From Heterostelium album PN500 (taxonomy: Eukaryota > Evosea > Eumycetozoa > Acytosteliales > Acytosteliaceae): a stretch of DNA of 64,000 bases. The notes under the pieces were generated by a model, which was not told the origin of the DNA, did no database searches, and was given only the letters and a program-made list of their open reading frames with translations. The stretch is from the NCBI RefSeq assembly GCF_000004825.1, contig NW_008805085.1, positions 620,001 to 684,000 on the forward strand, given 5' to 3'. Within the stretch, counting starts at the first letter, position 1, and the number at the start of each line of letters is the position of its first letter. Below, in pieces: positions 18,590-31,143 of the stretch. The translations under genes were made by a program, and so were the position numbers.

Positions 18590-21562
18590 TATTATTTTTG
18601 ATTTGTTTGTTGATTGTTTGTTGATTTGTTTTTGTTTTTGTTTTTTGACCAAAAGAAACTATTAGACTGACTGTCTATTATAATTCGAAACAAAACCAGA
18701 AACTATCTCTTTAAATATGTAATTGGTGATCAATTAATATAGTATTAGCAAATATTTAAAGTGAATCACTATTTATAACGAGACGGAGAGGGTAGAGTGT
18801 TAATGAATAGTAGTTAAACGGTCAACCACAATCAATGAAAGAAACTGATAATAAACTACTACTACTATTAATTAATGAATTAATTGATTAATATAAAAAG
18901 TTAGTAACCAATATTAAATGAATAATAAGTTGTGATGATTGAGATTGATGACAATAACTATCGAAATCTGAAAATCAAAACGCAAAAAGTTTTGAATACC
19001 AATTTCTCTGTTCGGTGTGATTATTAAAAGGTTGGTTGTACATACTGATTGATACTGTGCACTTATGTTTTGTTATGCTTATGTTTTGTTGTTCAACAAC
19101 ATAAATACTACTTTAAGATAAAGAAAATGTTATTGTTACGATTTGATATATAATTATATCGTAAATCAAAAGATTGATTTCAGTGTTTTTTGGGTTTTTA
19201 ATCTATAAATAGCAATAGTATTGTGCAAATCAAATCTGTCGTAGGATTTTTCGATTGTTTACCGGTATAAATCGATCGATTTTATATTGATATCGTTAAA
19301 CTATTTTATTGATGATTAATCGTTCGATTATAATGTGATTGATGGCAGAAAATAAATAAAAAATAACTAAAAGTAAGTATATTATAATAACTTTTATTGT
19401 GTATGCTATATTCTTAGAAATAAATATTATGATATTAAATAGGTTTTGTGTATATAGATATTGTTATGTTATTTATGGTAGGTATAGATGAATTTTAAAG
19501 AAATAAAAATTGTTATAGATAAAAAAAAAGAATGTCGGAATGCAAAAAAAACCAAGCAATTGTGTAAGGTGAAGTAGAAGTAAATGGTAGAGTGGTTTAT
19601 TTTTGTACTGTTACTACTACTCTCGTATTATTATTATTATTATTATTATTATTTTAAAACAAAAATGTAATGTTATGTTAAGTAACAATATTTGATTTGA
19701 TTTGATTTGAATTGATTTGTTATGTTTTGGTAAGTTTTAACAAAATTAAATCAATTGGAGTAACAAAAGTAATATTATTTTGATATTATAAACAATTATT
19801 TGTTTTTCTTAGTTTTAAATATTATTAACATAACAAAAAAAGGAAAAGGATAAAAAAATGACTGTTCAACAACATTCCTTTATTTGAGTTTAACAATTGT
19901 TTATGTTTTGGTTTTTGTTTTTATTTTTATTTATGTTATTGTTGTTGTTACATCATGAGATTGCTTATCACACCAAGTCACATCATTTCAACAGACAAGA
20001 ATAATAATAATTCTATTTTATTTTTAATTTGGATTTGACAGTAAATCACTCACCACTAAATTCTTTAATAATAAAAATAAACAAAATAAATTTTGTGATA
20101 AATTGGATGAGCGTGTGAGTAACACAACACATTTTCACCACCACCACCGTCTTCCCTCTGAAATAATGACTGTTAGTATATAGACAGAAACACATTTGCT
20201 TATATATAAAGTCAATAACAGTATGAAAATATCAGATTTTAATAAAAGTCGGGGAAGTGAGTGATGATGGTGAATGTTACATTGTATGAGTGAGTGTGTC
20301 TCTTTTAAAATATTTCCAAAAGTTATTTTTAGTTTAACAATTGTTTTTGCTTTTTCTAACTTGAGAATATAGATTATTGTTGTTTGTGATGCTATGAGTA
20401 TAGCGGTGTATGTAGGCAGCTGATTTGTATTCAATTGAAATAAATTGGACTGATCAGTCCAACTTAAGAAATATAAAACAAGATGTGAAACGAAAGTGAG
20501 ATATACATATAAATATAGACTTATTGTTTTATTTTAACATCTATAGTAATAATTACCTATCGTATCGTTGTTGATTATTTCAAAAGTTTTATCGTTGTTT
20601 GGTTTTTTATTTTATTAACTTATTATTATTATTTAATATTGTCTAAAAAAACTATACTATTATTATATTATTTATTTATAAAAACAAAATTATTATTATT
20701 TTAAATTTAAATTTATATATTATCAATATAAATTAAGAAATAAATAATAAAATTTGAAAAATATAAATAAATAGATAGATAGTAATAGTTTTATAAAAAT
20801 AATTAAATAAGTTCTTGATTATAAAAAATAATTATTATTATTACTGACTAATTGTTGTTGCTATTTATCTAGAAAGATATATATAACAACCAAATTTAAT
20901 GGTCATCAGTGTTGTTAATAAATAAATGGTTTGAATTTATTTAAAAATGAATGGTAAAACCCGCTTTTTATGCTGAACATGATATTTTTGATCATACAAT
21001 ACCATTTTGAATTGAATTAATTATTTTGCAAAGAAAACAAAAAAAGTTTTTTAGATTTTTTTTTTTTTAAGATTTTTTTACTTTTTTTTTTTTATTTTTC
21101 CATTTTTTTATTAATTATTTTTATCTTTCATTTATATCTTAAAAAATAAAAATTATTGAAGGATAAATCAATCAATTATTATTGATCGATCTTAATATTA
21201 GAAGTCTAATATATTTATAAATTCAATAGAAGCTTTTTTTTTTTTTGAAATGTTTGTATTTCCAAATCTTAATAACAATATAAAATAAAACTTTATAATT
21301 AGAACCGGCTACTTTGTTTTGATATTATAGAAAAACAGGAATAAATAACTAAATAGCGAATAGAAAAAAAAAAAGAGAGTTCTAATTTTGATTCAACAAC
21401 AAAACAAACAAACAAACAAACCAAACAACACAAAATTAATCAAAAATTCAATTTTTAAAAAAAAATCAACAACAAATATATAATTTTTTTTAAAAAAACC
21501 AGTTTTACTTATAAAGATCTTTATTTATTTAGAAATACAAATATATAATATAGGATATAAAG
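18590..21562. other. Long AT-rich divergent intergenic region (~3 kb)
   Basis: This lies between two divergent genes. I see no coding potential; the one ~100-codon minus frame (20135-20434) has no homology signal and unnatural composition. It contains simple repeats: (TTA)n around 19627-19655, a TTGAT-type repeat around 19690-19720, and CAAA/CAAC-rich sequence at 21395-21480 just upstream of the phosphatase start. Its length suggests extended promoters or untranslated leaders, possibly with unrecognised noncoding RNAs. Confidence 0.4.
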
Positions 21563-22701
21563 ATGTCACTAAATTTAGATCATTGTATCGAAAAGTTACA
21601 GAAATGCGAAATACTATCAGAGACAACCGTTAAAGAGATCACCGATAGAATGAAAGAGATATTGATCAACGAAGCAAATGTACAATCTATTAGAGCACCC
21701 GTTACCGTTGTAGGTGATGTTCATGGGTATGAATTTATAGTTTATCAAACAACAACAACAACAAGCAACACGCAACAACGAAACAAATCAAATCATTAAT
21801 AATACTTACTAATACAATTACAAATCAAAATCAAACTATAATAATTTAGTCAATTTTATGATGTTTTAGAGATATTCAAGATTGGTGGTAAATGTCCAGA
21901 TACAAACTACCTGTTCTTGGGTGATTATGTAGATAGAGGTTATCATAGTGTTGAAACGATTACACTTTTATCATGTTTGAAATTGAGGTATGTAGACAGA
22001 GAATAGATGAACACTTGTATTGCGCGTGGATGTTAATGTTAATGTTAATGTTTGTTGTTGTTGTTGTTCTTAGATATCCATCTAGAGTTACATTGTTGAG
22101 AGGAAATCATGAATCGAGACAGATTACACAGGTATATGGATTCTATGGAGAGTGTATGAGAAAGTATGGCAATGCCAACGTTTGGAAGTATTTCACAGAG
22201 ATGTTTGACTATCTGCCAGTGGCGGCTATCATCGAGGATAACATCTATTGCGTACACGGTGGACTCTCACCATCGGCACCGTCGATCGATCAGATTAGAG
22301 TGCTCGATCGTTTCCAAGAGGTGCCACACGAAGGCCCGTTGGCCGACTTGATGTGGTCCGATCCCGACCCCGATCGCGACGGATTCGTCGAGTCGCAGCG
22401 TGGCGCCGGTTACACGTTCGGTCAGGACACCGTCGCCAAGTTCCTGCAGATCAACAAGATGCATCACATCTTGCGTGCACATCAGATGTGTATGGATGGC
22501 TACCAAGTACTTTTCAAGCGAACACTCTCCACCATTTGGTCGGCACCGAACTACTCGTACCGTTGCGGTAATATGGCATCGATTTTGGAGATCAACGAAT
22601 CATCGGAACACTATTTCAACACCTACTCTGCCGCACCAGAGAGTTTACACAACAAACCACAACAAGATACCACCAAAGAATTACCAGATTATTTCCTTTA
22701 A
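21563..22701 (+). CDS. PP2A-subfamily Ser/Thr protein phosphatase catalytic subunit
   Basis: Exons are 21563-21726, 21850-21987 and 22074-22701, giving 309 aa, the canonical length of the PP2A catalytic subunit. The metallophosphatase signatures are intact: G-D-V-H-G (completed across the first junction), G-D-Y-V-D-R-G, and R-G-N-H-E-S-R. Substrate-groove motifs [14 protein letters not shown] and [11 protein letters not shown] follow. The C-terminus is P-D-Y-F-L, the methylated tail of PP2A/PP4/PP6. S-A-P-N-Y-S replaces the usual N-Y-C, and W-S-D-P-D-P-D-R-D is an unusual loop, so it seems a divergent PP2A/PP4-like paralogue. No specific orthology is claimed. The last exon is GC-rich with optimal codons. 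Confidence 0.92.
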
Positions 22702-23195
22702 GAAAAAAAAAACAAAACGATAACAATAACAACAACAATACAAAACTAAAATCAAATAGTATTCGAACTACTTAAATAACTCTCATAATAACAATAATAA
22801 TTAGTTAAAATAATAACAATTCAATCATTTGGCAATAATAATAATATCATCAATCAAATCAATCACAATAATCCTTTTTCTTTATTTCATTTCAACACTT
22901 CACTTTTCAACAATCAATGTAATATACTATTATTATTATGTTATTGAATTCAAATAAATAACTTCCATTTAAAAAAAAAAAAAAAGTAAACTTTTTGTTT
23001 TATTTGATACTACTTTCTTTTAAAAAAAAATAAATATGTGTCTTTATATTTATTCATATGACAGTCAGATAATTAAAACTTAAATAATCAATACAAACGT
23101 GTGATTGATGATCACAAAAAAAAAAAAAAAAGCAAATGAAATTATTAATATTTATGTTTTTCTTTTTTAATTAATAATAATAATATAGAACAAAG
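22702..23195. other. AT-rich intergenic region
   Basis: About 490 bases with poly-A runs and AAT/AAC repeats, between two same-strand genes. No gene or structured element recognised. Confidence 0.35.
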
Positions 23196-24960
23196 ATGTT
23201 TTCCGATATAGATAGAAAGAAAGCAAATAAAGTTAGAACGATTACCTCGATTTTACAAAAAACACCTGTTGGTATATACTAAATCAATCTTCATTCACTC
23301 TCTGAAATTGAGTATATATATCTGACTGATAATTGTTTATTTACATAATCATAACAATTAGATTGATATAGATGCACTTAGAAAATGTGCAGTTACAGAG
23401 TTTGGTTTTGTTAATAATATTCAAAGATCTGCTGTTTGGCCAATATTGATTGATGTAGACAAACAAGATGAAAAGAGATATCATAGAAGTATAATATCAA
23501 TCATACATAAATAGATAGATAGATAGATTAATAACATTATTCATCACATTTTATATAGATATGGATCGTGAACATAGAGATATAGATCAAGTTGCAAAAG
23601 ATGTAGATAGGTCAATGTGGAGATTCACAAGGGGAAAGTCAAAGTTAAGGTAGGTAGATCTAAGATATCAATGAATTCAATTATAATCATCCATCATCAT
23701 CATCATCAAGAATAATAATAATAACAAACAAAGAAAGAAAGAGTGTACTAACAACAACAACAACAACATATCATAAATATTAAATTATTATTACAATCAT
23801 TAGAAATACAAAGAGAGAAGAGTTGACACGTATTATCAATGCAATTTTAGCATCACATCCACAGTTACATTACTTCCAAGGATATCATGAAATCGGTAGT
23901 ATATTGTTGTTAGTCACCAATGAACCAACATCGTTCCGACTTCTCGAGAGGCTGAGTCTGAATCATATCTCTGATTGTATGAAACCTTCATTCGCAGAGG
24001 TATCAAAGATACTCAATTTACTATTCCCATTATTATTATTAATGGATAAAGATGTAAGTTATCAATTGATTTATGCAACAATTATTTATATCCACACAAA
24101 CAAACCAACTAACGAACTTCCAACAAACTCTTTTAAACATATTTATTATAGGTATATCGATTTTTAATTGATTCAAATGTACAACCTATGTTTGCAATAA
24201 GTTGGATCATCACTTGGTTTTCACATAATTTCGAAGAGTTGGAGCCGACTGCTAGATTGTTTGACTATTTCCTTTCGACTCATCCACTTGCACCATTATA
24301 TTTTTCGGCAGTTGTAGGTATAATAATGTTACTGTTTTTTATTAGAATAATGATAGCTAAATAACTAACTAATTTCAATATCATCATATCATTACTTAGT
24401 TGATTGTTCATTTAAAAGATGATCTATTGAAGTTACCTTGTGCATATGATACAGTTCACAACTATTTTACTAATCTACCAGAGGAATTACCATTGGATCA
24501 CTTGATAAAACAAACACAATCACTACTCGTAAAGATACCACCAAAGAAATTACAAGATGAAGCAAAAATACAATTAGATAAAGAGTAAGCAGCATCACAT
24601 CGGATATGAATACGAATCAACTACAATCGTTGTTTATTGATATCAATTTCTTTTTCTTTTTTTTTTTTTTAATTATCAACTAGTTCACCAATGACAAATT
24701 ATCCATTCTCTTGGATGACAAAAGGAAAGAGTCAATTACAAAAGCCAACAATATTTAAACTATCATTCTTCTTGGTGTTTGGAACCATTTGTATATTAAG
24801 TTTGTCAGTGTTCATTCAGTTAATGAAACAATCCAACAGTGCCATTGCCTATGGTGATCTCACCAACTACCTCAAATCCATCAATCAACCAATTTTTAAA
24901 CATGCAAGCAGTCTATACTCTGGATTAAGATCACTTGTAAAGCATTATATTGGATATTAA
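23196..24960 (+). CDS. tbc1d20: TBC-domain Rab GAP, TBC1D20-like, ER-anchored
   Basis: Seven exons: 23196-23271, 23372-23488, 23559-23649, 23804-24053, 24152-24313, 24400-24584 and 24684-24960. Frames close to 385 aa. The order P-V-D-A-L-R-K near the start, a TBC domain, and a C-terminal hydrophobic segment match TBC1D20, the Rab1 GAP of the early secretory pathway. Both catalytic fingers are visible: V-A-K-D-V-D-R (Arg finger) and H-Y-F-Q-G-Y-H-E (Gln finger). A hydrophobic helix (L-S-F-F-L-V-F-G-T-I-C-I-L-S-L-S-V-F-I) about 60 residues from the C-terminus fits the ER anchor. The acceptors of exon 2 and exon 6 have nearby alternatives that would change one to three residues. Confidence 0.88.
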
Positions 24961-25067
24961 TTAATATATATTAAAGGAAATAAAAAAATTATAGTATAAG
25001 TTATTATTATTATTATTATTTGTTTTGATTTGATTTGTTTTTGTTTGGCGATTTATTAGTTAATTAG

Positions 25068-26975
25068 TTAATTAGTTCTTGGACGTCTATTCCAAAGTAT
25101 TACGGTACCGGTGGAATCTGCAGATGCCAACAACGATTCATCAGTGTTCCAATCGATGTTTACCACTGTTGATGCATGTCCCATCAGTTGATTGAGTGGT
25201 GACTTCTTGGTGCTCTGTGTATCAAAGAGATTGACGACGCCATCGGCCGTTCCAGTGACACAGTAGAGTCCATCACGATCTTTCAACGTCGGACAGAATA
25301 TACTCTTCACTTGCAATTGTGGATGTGTCGCTGACTTTAGCGGTAATCCATACTCTCGCGTAACAGCCATAACACCGGATTGCAAACTACTGATATTAAT
25401 TACACGCATCACATTATCTTTACAATTGGCAAGCATCGACAGATTCAACTTCTCACCGGATTTCCAATATTGTGATACCAAAGAACTTATCGGTGCCTTT
25501 GATATCTGTGCTTTTGATATGGGAATCAATGTTTCTTTAAAATTATAAATATTAATATATCCCTATAATAATAATTGTTATTAATAATTGACGATAAATA
25601 GAATAAAAAAAGTTAATATAATATTTGAATATTGTAAATTAAACATTATTATTATTATTAATTACCATTGAATCACCAACAAATAAATAATTTCCTCTTG
25701 ATTCGAATTGCATTGTTGTAATTTGATTCATTGCTTTTAGAGGTTTACCAACCCAGGTTGCACTCTTTATATCGTATGACTTTATGATATTCTTGTCAGA
25801 GACGAATACTATTGTTGGTTTCAAAGGATGATTGGTTATCGCTGTACAAACACCAGCATCTTTTACTAGTTTCTCTGGTTTTGCTGTTTTTACATTCCAT
25901 ATTATCATTGTTGAATCTAATCCAATTGTTATGATATAATCATTATTATTTGTCCATATAAAATCTATAAACGATAATCATAATCTTTAATTAGTAATAA
26001 TTATATATTAAATAGATGAGAGTGTTATAATATATAAATACCTATGATTGGTGAATTGCTATGTCCGTTTAATACAGATATTACAGATGGTTTAAGTGAA
26101 TTACATATAGAGAGTGTACCGTCATCCGATGAGAATGCTAAAAGATCACGATCATTGTTTGCAAATCTAACTCTTGATATTGACTTTTTATGTGAATCAA
26201 AGATATGATGCATTCCCGAGAATGAAAAGTCATTGTTTGCTATTGGTCCTGCTGCTGCTGTTGTTGTTGTTGTTGAGGATGACGACACTGGTTGTTGTGC
26301 AACTTTAACTGATGATGGTATTGGTGAACTTTGATTATTATTATTATTAGCATTAGTTGTTGGTACAGTTAGATTGTGTGTTTTATTATTGGTAGTAGTG
26401 GAAGTTGGTTTTGTTGTTGATGTAGGTGTCTTTGTTTGATTGTTATTGTTGGTCTTATTATTTGTTGAAGATGAAGAAGTAGTGGTAGTAGTTGTTGTAG
26501 TAGTAGTAGGTGAGGTTGTATTCTTTCTTTTATCTGAAGAAACTCTGTTGTTGTTTTTAAAATAGATAGATCGATAGATAGATTGCGTTAGTCTAGTCTA
26601 GTTTAGTTTACTTTCTTAATTATCTTTTTTGTAATTACTTTGATTTCTTATGATATTTTGAATCTAATAATTGAAATCTTGTTTGTAAGTAGGTATCTCT
26701 TCTATCTCCTACATCCTATTTTTATCATTCAATAAAAAATTTGTTAATATAATATTATATTATAAGTTGGTTCTAGCTAGATTGTTAGTTATATTTACTC
26801 TTTGAATTAGTTTCGAGTTGTTTCCTTTCTCTTTTAAGAGTTGATATCTCATCGCCAAGTATAGATCAGCATTCCAATCGGTGGTTCTCTCTATTTTAGC
26901 TATACGTTCATCAATATAACTATCTTCAATAGCAAACACATTATTAATTATATTATTTTGAACTAATTTCTCCAT
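25068..26975 (-). CDS. wdr13: WD40-repeat protein, WDR13-like
   Basis: Five exons on the minus strand: 26975-26799, 26715-26639, 26544-26042, 25964-25666 and 25562-25068. Phases close exactly to 516 aa. Exons 1-2 carry the WDR13 N-terminal region (R-D-T-Y-L-Q-T-R-F-Q-L-L). Exon 3 starts with a ~90-residue Thr/Ser/Asn-rich insertion, then F-S-G-M-H-H-I-F-D-S-H and V-R-F-A-N-N-D-R, a WDR13 hallmark. The C-terminus has V-K-S-I-F-C-P-T-L, then D-E-S-L-L-A-S-A-D and V-I-L-W-N-R-R, ending like WDR13. The protein should be a WD40 beta-propeller scaffold. WDR13 is nuclear in mammals and its molecular role is not well settled. Confidence 0.88.
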
Positions 26976-27367
26976 TTTTCTATTTATACAGCAATAATTA
27001 ATTAATCAAATTAATTGATCATTTATGTAAAAGCGATGATCAAAATATCAACTAATTAAAAAAAAAAATATTGTTTTTTATTTTTATTTTTTAATTTTAT
27101 TTACCAGGGTTCATTCAAGATCTAACCTTGCAACAAATTAAATCAACACTTTAATAAATTTCAACTTATTAATAAAACAAACCTTTACTTTTATTGTTTT
27201 TTTTTATACTTATAAATGTATCATATACATATTAATAATTTCTTAATACTTAAAACAAAAAATCAGTTCTCAGAAAAAATGTGGAAACTGTGTTGTTGAT
27301 ACTTTCTAGAAAAAAGAAAAAAGGTAAAGACAAACAAATAAGAAAGTGTTGACGACCACTATTTTGG
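26976..27367. other. Divergent intergenic region
   Basis: About 390 bases between the WDR13-like gene (minus) and the ankyrin-like gene (plus). AT-rich, with an A run at 27059-27068. It presumably holds both promoters; no specific site recognised. Confidence 0.35.
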
Positions 27368-28909
27368 ATGAAAAGAATGAATAAACATATATTTATATTA
27401 GTGTTTAATAATTATATTTTAAAGAGATTAATTTTTAGATTTATTAGCTCTATAAATTCATTAAAAGCCGGTAGATATCGTTACAAATGGAGTGAAGTTA
27501 TCATTAGACCATGTGTATTGATTGCACACAACTATATCGATGACTTAAAATTGTGTTTAGAGCAAAGGAGTTTCGAGAATAACTATGATAGGCGAGGAAA
27601 TAGTTCAATAGATAGCATTCCAAAGATATTCAAAGTTGCCATGAAAACCAAGAGTGATCTTCAATTGATACGATATCTTGCCGACCATTATCAAGATGAA
27701 TTGGTAAAGCAAAGCGTTGATCAACGATCTGGATATATGTCATCGTCGATAGCATTCATCAATATCAATAGAATCATAGCGAATGCAGCGAAATTCGATA
27801 GATTCGATATCATTGATTATCTTTTAAGTAGATTCGCGTCGTTCAGCCAATGGGATTGGTATTCGGCAATGGTTAAAGCACCGCTTTCCAACAATTTTGA
27901 ACTACTAAAGTATTTTGTGATAGAGTGTAATAACAACGGTGGATACGACACCAAACAAATGTCAAATCACAAAAAGACAGTGTTGGACAATGCCGCGCTA
28001 ATTGGAAGCATTGAAATGCTAGAGTATGTTATCGATACTCGTAGACAGGATCTCCAACAGAGTACGATGTTTAGATATGCAATCCAAGGCGGTAGAATGA
28101 ATGTATTTAAATATCTATTGAAGAAGTTTAAACATCGGCTTGCCGTTGAGAGGGATCACCTCTTGGAAGTGGCATCGGCGCACAATCAATTCGAAATGGC
28201 AAAGATCTTAATGGATCACGGTGTGGTAGCTAATTATTCTATTGCAATGGCCAATTCCATTAGAAATGGCAATCTCACAATGCTCCAGTGGTTTCACGAT
28301 CATGGCGATGGTTTTAAAAGTTTTTTGAATACCGAATCAATGTTCTACGCGGTGATAAACGGTGACTTTGAAATGGTTCGATGGATTCACTGTAACACTA
28401 CTATTGAACCAACAACAGAGATGTTCGATACGGCTGCCAGACTCGGATATCTAAAGATTCTAAGATATTTCCATGCGAATTTCCCAAATACAAACTGTAG
28501 TTATGAAGCGTTCGATGACGCCGCTGCCAACGGCCACCTGGACGTCCTCGAATTTCTAAATGAGAATAGCAATGTAGGTTGTTCTATACAGGCAATGAAT
28601 GAAGCCTCAAGAAACGATAGACTCGATGTTATTAAATGGTTACATAATAATAGGAGTGAAGGATGTAGTAAAAAATGTATGGACTATGCTGCTAGAAATT
28701 CGAATTTGCATATTGTCAAGTGGTTACATCAAAATCGTACTGAAGGTTGTACCACCGATTCTCTAGATCATGCTATTTTCAACGAAGATTTAGAGATGGT
28801 AAAATGGTTTTATCAGAATAGAACTGAAGGGTCTACTTACAAAGTAGAAGAAGTCATTGCACAAGGAAACAAGGAATTAATTCAATTTATATTAACCAAA
28901 AATAAATAA
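27368..28909 (+). CDS. Ankyrin-like (PA2-type) repeat protein, 513 aa
   Basis: A single-exon protein starting at ATG 27368 (a second Met three codons on is equally possible). The N-terminus (F-N-N-Y-I-L-K-R-L-I-F-R-F) is the F-box-like leader common in dictyostelid ankyrin-type proteins. From about residue 150 it is built of degenerate ~30-residue repeats of the form A-A-x-x-G-x-L-x-[VI]-[LV]-x-[WFY]-L-H. The last four are spaced regularly (V-I-K-W-L-H-N-N, I-V-K-W-L-H-Q-N, M-V-K-W-F-Y-Q-N, each followed by R-[ST]-E-G). These repeat proteins are numerous in dictyostelids and are probably protein-binding scaffolds. No specific partner can be inferred. Confidence 0.85.
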   Translation: MKRMNKHIFILVFNNYILKRLIFRFISSINSLKAGRYRYKWSEVIIRPCVLIAHNYIDDLKLCLEQRSFENNYDRRGNSSIDSIPKIFKVAMKTKSDLQLIRYLADHYQDELVKQSVDQRSGYMSSSIAFININRIIANAAKFDRFDIIDYLLSRFASFSQWDWYSAMVKAPLSNNFELLKYFVIECNNNGGYDTKQMSNHKKTVLDNAALIGSIEMLEYVIDTRRQDLQQSTMFRYAIQGGRMNVFKYLLKKFKHRLAVERDHLLEVASAHNQFEMAKILMDHGVVANYSIAMANSIRNGNLTMLQWFHDHGDGFKSFLNTESMFYAVINGDFEMVRWIHCNTTIEPTTEMFDTAARLGYLKILRYFHANFPNTNCSYEAFDDAAANGHLDVLEFLNENSNVGCSIQAMNEASRNDRLDVIKWLHNNRSEGCSKKCMDYAARNSNLHIVKWLHQNRTEGCTTDSLDHAIFNEDLEMVKWFYQNRTEGSTYKVEEVIAQGNKELIQFILTKNK

Positions 28910-29133
28910 AAATATCATATAAAACAGATTGATTTTTAAACATTGTAAATGTGAACTTCACTTCACCCAACAAATCGATAAACCCGAATATTTAATTTAC
29001 ACACATTTTTTTATTTTATTAAGTCTTACCACTTTTTTTTTTTTTTTTTCATTTACTTTTACAATCAATCCAACAAATATATACATATGTTTATTTATTA
29101 TATTTATTTAGACTAATAATAATAATAATAATA

Positions 29134-30927
29134 ATGGATGTTAGAAGTGATAATTTAGGATTTCAATGTTCTACTCATAAACGAGTATATGAAAACATTT
29201 GTCATAAATGTAATAAGCTATTGTGTGGAAGATGTATTACTATTCACAATAAAGAGTTTGATCATATAAAGTATTGTGATCATATCGATGATCTAAAATT
29301 GAATCTTAATCATCAGTTTGGAAGTGATGTAAACAATAATATTAATAGCTATAGTGATTGCTTCACCGCTATCAATAATAATAATCATCTCAATCAGAGA
29401 ATCGAAACGATTTGGTCAACTATAAAGTCATCGGCACACTATCATCAATCGTTAGCTACCACCGAGACCGATATTACCAATCATTTCCTTGAGCTGCATC
29501 AATATCTTATCGTTGAGGAGCAGAAGCTAAAGAGACCGATCATCCAGAGCAAAGAAGATGTCAACACCACCATTGATTGCAAGCTCAAAGAGTTGAAATT
29601 CCTTGTCAACACAATCAACAATCATAATCTATTTGTAAAGTATAACGGTGACATCAAAAAAGAATACGCTCAAAAGAATAATCATAATAGTAATAATGAT
29701 AATTTAGAGTATTCATCGACTTGTTCAGATTCAACAGATTGTTATTCCATTCCAAAGATAATGGCATCAATACTATCTTGTTCAACACTCTCATCTTTTA
29801 TTCAATCTAATAATAATACATTGTTTTGTCAGTACACCGAAAATAATAATTTCGACATGAGAGATCTTCTTGCACAGTATAATAATAATATCGATTCCTA
29901 TACATTGGATACAATCTACAAGTATAATAGTCAATTTAAAACATCGGGAGATAGCCTGTCCAATGGAAATCAAGATCACTATGAGTTGGAAATTAATAAA
30001 TTCGATACTAACAAACTAAATGAACTTCTAACTCAGTCAATTAAGATGTCAACTGTATCGTTACCACCTGTTATTCATACGGACAATGTTCTACCGACAA
30101 AATATCCATTCATCTTTACCACTCACACAAGCAAAGGTGCAACACTAATAGATATTAACAACAAGATTATCGATGAGATTCAATCTAAAAAATACGACTT
30201 CAACGGTACCTACAATTCCATGGTAAAAGTCGGTGACATCATCTACATATTCGGTGGTTTCAAGAATAAGACCAAGTATTTTAGATATTCGACATTGAAT
30301 GGATCCATTGAGGTATGTGATATGGATGGTATAGAAGGTGGTCGTTGGATATCGGTTTGCTACGACGGTATCGATCATATCTACATGATCAATCGTGATG
30401 TACACTCCAGATTGGACAGATACAACATCAAGACTGAAAAGTTTGAGAAAATCGATACTTTTGGTGTTGGTGGTGTCCAGATTCTATCGCTCTTCTACAA
30501 AGGATTGATCTACTCATTCTCATCGGCTGCTAATACCATCAATATCTATGACGTCGGCAAACACAATCTCCAAGAGTTGAAAATCGATAAACTTTTCAAT
30601 GCCACCATAGCTGCATGCACCGACGGCAATGGAAATGTCTACCTACACAGTAAAGATAACCTTTTCATTCGATTCAATATCGAAACAAATGATACTATCG
30701 AACTTCAACCACTCGGATACTTTGAACAAGCATTGTCAATGACCTACCAAAAGATTTCTAGTTCCGAGAGTTATATCTACTTGCTTGGTGGTGTTCGATA
30801 CAATAATCACCGTTATTCCATTAAAAACAATCAATGGGAGAATATCTTTGACGATGAAAAGTATGAAAGAATCTATTGTTCATCCACTATCTTTGATTCC
30901 ACTTATCAATTATCATATCAAGCTTAG
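29134..30927 (+). CDS. B-box zinc finger protein with C-terminal beta-propeller-like region, 597 aa
   Basis: A single-exon protein. The N-terminal B-box has Cys12, His15, Cys23, Cys26, Cys31, Cys34, His38 and His44 in the zinc-binding spacing. Residues ~70-180 are helical (coiled coil), followed by an Asn-rich stretch. From ~310 to the end there are kelch-like repeats (G-D-I-I-Y-I-F-G-G-F, I-Y-L-L-G-G-V-R-Y-N-N) interspersed with D-R-Y-N-I and I-R-F-N-I blades. This B-box + coil + propeller layout recurs in dictyostelid gene families and resembles TRIM-type proteins without the RING. It starts 224 bp after the ankyrin-like gene on the same strand. Function unknown. Confidence 0.85.
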   Translation: MDVRSDNLGFQCSTHKRVYENICHKCNKLLCGRCITIHNKEFDHIKYCDHIDDLKLNLNHQFGSDVNNNINSYSDCFTAINNNNHLNQRIETIWSTIKSSAHYHQSLATTETDITNHFLELHQYLIVEEQKLKRPIIQSKEDVNTTIDCKLKELKFLVNTINNHNLFVKYNGDIKKEYAQKNNHNSNNDNLEYSSTCSDSTDCYSIPKIMASILSCSTLSSFIQSNNNTLFCQYTENNNFDMRDLLAQYNNNIDSYTLDTIYKYNSQFKTSGDSLSNGNQDHYELEINKFDTNKLNELLTQSIKMSTVSLPPVIHTDNVLPTKYPFIFTTHTSKGATLIDINNKIIDEIQSKKYDFNGTYNSMVKVGDIIYIFGGFKNKTKYFRYSTLNGSIEVCDMDGIEGGRWISVCYDGIDHIYMINRDVHSRLDRYNIKTEKFEKIDTFGVGGVQILSLFYKGLIYSFSSAANTINIYDVGKHNLQELKIDKLFNATIAACTDGNGNVYLHSKDNLFIRFNIETNDTIELQPLGYFEQALSMTYQKISSSESYIYLLGGVRYNNHRYSIKNNQWENIFDDEKYERIYCSSTIFDSTYQLSYQA

Positions 30928-31143
30928 AATAATATAATTTCGAAAACAAAACAAAATAAAATGTAAATAAATAAAATTGTTATTATTATTATATCTTTTT
31001 ATTTAGTTTATTTTTCTTACATTCCAATGATTGTATCTGGTTCAAACTTATATCTATATTCAAGTTCATATTCACAACTTAAAAAAAAAAAAAAAGAAAT
31101 TCTTTTGCTTGTTATGAATATAATAAATTGTGTTTATTATGAT

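Noticed and set aside
20135-20434. 99-codon minus-strand frame in the 3-kb gap
   Set aside because: Composition is that of AT-rich DNA with a TTT/ATT bias, with no motif and no splice partner.
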